DNA of 6,671 bases from JANXXV01 sp038230275. GTDB lineage: Bacteria; Acidobacteriota; Terriglobia; Bryobacterales; Bryobacteraceae. Below the pieces are notes generated by a model that was given only the letters and a program-made list of their open reading frames with translations, was not told where the DNA came from and ran no database searches. The position numbers were made by a program, and so were the translations under genes. Shown here piece by piece: positions 3,880-6,671 of the stretch (its first letter is position 1; each line of letters starts with the position of its first letter). The stretch covers positions 1 through 6,671 of the forward strand of contig JBBRNO010000232.1 of the NCBI GenBank assembly GCA_038230275.1. Reading direction: 5' to 3'.

Positions 3880-6671
3880 CAGCCGTAGCTGCCACCATGG
3901 TTCCAGCATTCGTGCCAGCCGGGCAAAGCCCCTTGTAGAATTCGCAGCGGGCGCACTGGGCGCCTTCGCGTAACGGGAATTGCCCCGTGTCCTGCGCTTC
4001 CCGAAGCGCAAGAACCGCGTCACTGGCGGCACGCAGCGAGTCCGGGCTTAAGTCGATTTCGATCGCCTCATTGGGACGTAGAAAATACAGCCATGCCGCA
4101 TCGGGCAATCGTCCGGTGAGTTTGTGAATGGCCATGGCGTAAATCTGAAGTTGAAGCGCATATGCTTTTGCGCGCGCGGGATCTAACGGCAACTTCACCT
4201 GATCCGTCTTATAGTCCACTATGGCGGTCCGCCCGTCCCCTTCGAACCACAAATCGATCTGGCCACGCAGTACCACTCCGTGCAGTTCCATCACGCAATC
4301 GAATTCCCGTTCGATAGTGGCGGCTTGCGCGGCCTGCTGCCCCAAAGCACTGGCGTGAAAGCGTGCCGCCAGCGAAACGGCTGCCGGATCCGGGTTCGGG
4401 ACATCGACACCACCAAGCAGTGCGTGAACCTGGAGCCCGAATTCACTGGCGTCCAGTTCGCCCAGGTCCTTCGATGGAAACTCTTCGCCGGCCTCAAAGC
4501 CCGGTGCGTTTCTGGATTCCCAACGGAGATAGCGGGACAAGTAATACTTGCGCGGGCATGCCGCCAATAAACTCACAGACGTGACGGATGCGGAAGAATC
4601 GAACTGCTCGTCCACTATGGGAAGGCTCAGAATTGCCGGTTTGTTCTCCTGCGCGACCGCGGATTCCACCGGTACAATCTCGGGCGGTTGGTCGGTTAAG
4701 AGTACGCGGATGCCACCGCGATGCATTACCTGATTCTCCGCCGCGGTGCTTGCTACGTCGAGGCGACCACAGAGAAAGCCGGCCCATTTCGGCGCGGCCT
4801 TCTTTCCCTTGGCGAATGACAGCACCATATGTTCCTTGGCGCGCGTCATGGCCACGTAGAGCAGCCGGTCGTCTTCTTCGCATTGCCTGGACTTCTGGCG
4901 AGCATCGATGGCCTCATAGGCAGCGTCGCCAACGCCCTTCCATCCGTCCGGATCGCGCCATTTCACCCCCAGGCCAAGTCCACTGGCATAAGTGATGACC
5001 GGCCTCCCATTGCCTGTGCCCTTCTGCAGAGCGGGCAGGAAAACGATGGGAAACTCCAGACCCTTGGACTTGTGAATGGTCATCAACCGCACGGCGTTAC
5101 CGAAATCGCTGGGTGGCGCTTCCGCGTCGGGCGAGAGCTTCTCTATTTTCTGCACCAATTCGCTAAGGGAGCCTTGAAACTCCGCGCGGATCAGACTCAG
5201 AAACTTCTCCAGATTCGCGCGGCCGCGGTCAGAAAGGCCAGCTTCGTAGTCTGACGCGTCAATCACGCGCCGCAAAAGCCGGTCGGGCGAAATGGAATCG
5301 CGCATCAGCCGCAGTTCGGCCAGCTGACGGTGGAAGATTTCGAGCGCCTTCCGGTCTTCGATTTCAAATTGCGTGAATACGCCGCTAGCGAACGCGCTAT
5401 GAATGCTGCCGAGCTGCCGCAGACGCCACAAAGATTCATCGCTCATACCGGCCAGCGGAGAGCGCAGCACGCCCGCCAACGCCACTTCGTCGCACGGGTT
5501 TACCAGCGTTCGCAAGAGCAGAAGTAAATCCTTGACTTCGCGCACTTCGAAGAAGGTTCGTCCGCCTACCAGAATCGACGGGATTCCGAATGCCTCCAAG
5601 GCATCCTGCACCGGTCTCATTCCGGCATTGGAGCGGGTGAGAATTGCGATGTCGGCGAACGTCGCGGGTTTTTGCGAGCCCGGCTCGCCGATCATCAGAT
5701 TGCCCGCCAGCTCAGTGATGCGCTTGGCCACCCAAAGCGCTTCAATCCAGGCCGCGGCTGCGGTGTCGTCCGCAAATCCGGCCATCAACTCAACGCAGGG
5801 TTCCGTCTTTTCAGGATACGGATGCGCTGCGATTAACGAATGCGGAACGATACCAGCCGACGCTCCGGAAAAGACGTGATTCACCCGGCTGAGCACTTCG
5901 CCGCGGCTGCGATAGTTGTCGCGCAATTCATCCACGGACTGCCGGGCGTTCCTGATCCGATCCTGATAGCCGCGGAATAATTCCGGCTCGGCATGACGGA
6001 ATCGGAAGATGGATTGATTGATGTCTCCGACGGCAAAGAACCTGTCGGGGCGGCGCAGCAGGTCCATCAGCCGCCATTGGAGGGGGTTGGTGTCTTGCAG
6101 CTCGTCCATCAGGATATAGTCGAAGCCGTTCTGGATTTTTGCGCGCAGTCCGTCGTCACTCTCAAGGAGTTCGATGGCGCAGGTTTCCAGGTCGGCGAAA
6201 TCCAGCAGCGACCGATCGGACTTCATGGCGCGAAAACGCACGTCGATCTTCTTCAGCGCTTCGATGATGAGTTCGCGTTCGGTTGCGTAGAAGGCGATCA
6301 GAAATTCTCCGCGCACCTGTTCGAGCAACTCGTCGATCTGGTCGCGGCTTTCCCGCAAGAGGCTGTTTTTCATCAGCGAAGTCTTGTTGAACTTCTTGGC
6401 GTTCAAGAGCGCAAAGTGCTCACGAGCGGGAACCGGATGTAATACCAGAATCTTTCCGGCCCACTCAGTGAACCTTGCGTGTTCGGCCTGCTGGTTGGGA
6501 GTGTTCGGTTGCACAGGCTCGTTCAGAATAGTGCGCAGCAGACCGCACAAACCAAGAAACGTATTGCTTCCGGACTGCGGCTGGAGCGTCGCGCTATCGA
6601 TGTCCGCGCCTGCCACGCGCATCGCCTCATAGATCACGATCAGGGATTCGGCAAGATCCGGCACGCGGCCA
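3839..6671 (-). CDS. UvrD/RecB-superfamily helicase with C-terminal PD-(D/E)XK nuclease, AddA-like (N-terminus cut off)
   Basis: The frame runs open from the window edge to TAA at 3841-3839. The GTG at 6664 is internal, and the Walker A motif and motif Ia lie outside the window. Residues are counted from that GTG, giving 941. Superfamily 1A helicase motifs are: DFADLE at 155-160; motif II MDELQDTN at 186-193 (usually DEFQDT); motif III VGDINQSIFRFR at 212-223; motif IV LRDNYRS at 247-253; motif V TIHKSKGLEF at 529-538; motif VI LLYVAMTRAKE at 601-611. The C-terminal RecB-type nuclease has H747, D804 (GQIDLW), D817 and K819 (IVDYKTD), and QLQIY at 838-842, so it looks catalytically intact. Four cysteines, C703 (AACPRKYYL), C904, C907 and C914, flank the nuclease in the Cx2Cx6C style of a 4Fe-4S staple. 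Relatives unwind and degrade double-strand ends for RecA-dependent repair, usually with an AddB partner, which is not visible here. AddA is my best guess; another helicase-nuclease of this superfamily is possible. Confidence 0.9.
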   Translation of the reverse strand, partial: GRVPDLAESLIVIYEAMRVAGADIDSATLQPQSGSNTFLGLCGLLRTILNEPVQPNTPNQQAEHARFTEWAGKILVLHPVPAREHFALLNAKKFNKTSLMKNSLLRESRDQIDELLEQVRGEFLIAFYATERELIIEALKKIDVRFRAMKSDRSLLDFADLETCAIELLESDDGLRAKIQNGFDYILMDELQDTNPLQWRLMDLLRRPDRFFAVGDINQSIFRFRHAEPELFRGYQDRIRNARQSVDELRDNYRSRGEVLSRVNHVFSGASAGIVPHSLIAAHPYPEKTEPCVELMAGFADDTAAAAWIEALWVAKRITELAGNLMIGEPGSQKPATFADIAILTRSNAGMRPVQDALEAFGIPSILVGGRTFFEVREVKDLLLLLRTLVNPCDEVALAGVLRSPLAGMSDESLWRLRQLGSIHSAFASGVFTQFEIEDRKALEIFHRQLAELRLMRDSISPDRLLRRVIDASDYEAGLSDRGRANLEKFLSLIRAEFQGSLSELVQKIEKLSPDAEAPPSDFGNAVRLMTIHKSKGLEFPIVFLPALQKGTGNGRPVITYASGLGLGVKWRDPDGWKGVGDAAYEAIDARQKSRQCEEDDRLLYVAMTRAKEHMVLSFAKGKKAAPKWAGFLCGRLDVASTAAENQVMHRGGIRVLLTDQPPEIVPVESAVAQENKPAILSLPIVDEQFDSSASVTSVSLLAACPRKYYLSRYLRWESRNAPGFEAGEEFPSKDLGELDASEFGLQVHALLGGVDVPNPDPAAVSLAARFHASALGQQAAQAATIEREFDCVMELHGVVLRGQIDLWFEGDGRTAIVDYKTDQVKLPLDPARAKAYALQLQIYAMAIHKLTGRLPDAAWLYFLRPNEAIEIDLSPDSLRAASDAVLALREAQDTGQFPLREGAQCARCEFYKGLCPAGTNAGTMVAATAVTFRQPSSYEAPP

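Overview
The window looks like a piece of a free-living bacterial chromosome of moderately high GC, almost completely packed with genes. I see no mobile element, CRISPR array, rRNA or tRNA. The protein styles suggest Acidobacteriota, perhaps near Solibacter/Bryobacterales. They are a hopanoid/ceramide-type glycosyltransferase, a small ECF sigma factor with a short zinc-finger anti-sigma partner, and a RecB/AddA-like helicase-nuclease. This placement is an inference from recognition, not from a search.

Layout from left to right: (1) positions 1-951, minus strand, a family-2/21 glycosyltransferase resembling HpnI and eukaryotic ceramide glucosyltransferase, cut at its C-terminus by the window edge; (2) positions 1041-2981, minus strand, a complete threonyl-tRNA synthetase, thrS, 89 nt upstream of the glycosyltransferase and probably co-transcribed with it; (3) positions 2982-3029, a 48-nt divergent intergenic region that holds most of a strong interrupted palindrome (2976-3013), one arm of which contains the thrS start codon; (4) positions 3030-3653, plus strand, an ECF RNA polymerase sigma factor; (5) positions 3640-3879, plus strand, a 79-residue zinc-binding anti-sigma factor that overlaps the sigma gene by 14 nt and starts at TTG behind a good ribosome binding site; (6) positions 3839-6671, minus strand, most of a UvrD/RecB-superfamily helicase with a C-terminal PD-(D/E)XK nuclease, cut at its N-terminus by the window edge and overlapping the anti-sigma gene tail to tail by 41 nt.

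Functionally, the sigma/anti-sigma pair is a self-contained regulatory module, with the anti-sigma presumably holding the sigma factor until a signal, perhaps redox or zinc related, releases it. thrS is housekeeping translation, the glycosyltransferase probably decorates a membrane lipid, and the helicase-nuclease probably processes DNA double-strand ends. These jobs are not obviously connected. The most notable non-coding structure is the dyad between thrS and the sigma gene. The most notable protein details are a likely Fe-S cysteine quartet in the helicase-nuclease and an RsrA-like cysteine/histidine spacing in the anti-sigma factor. I do not see a clearly new multi-gene system.
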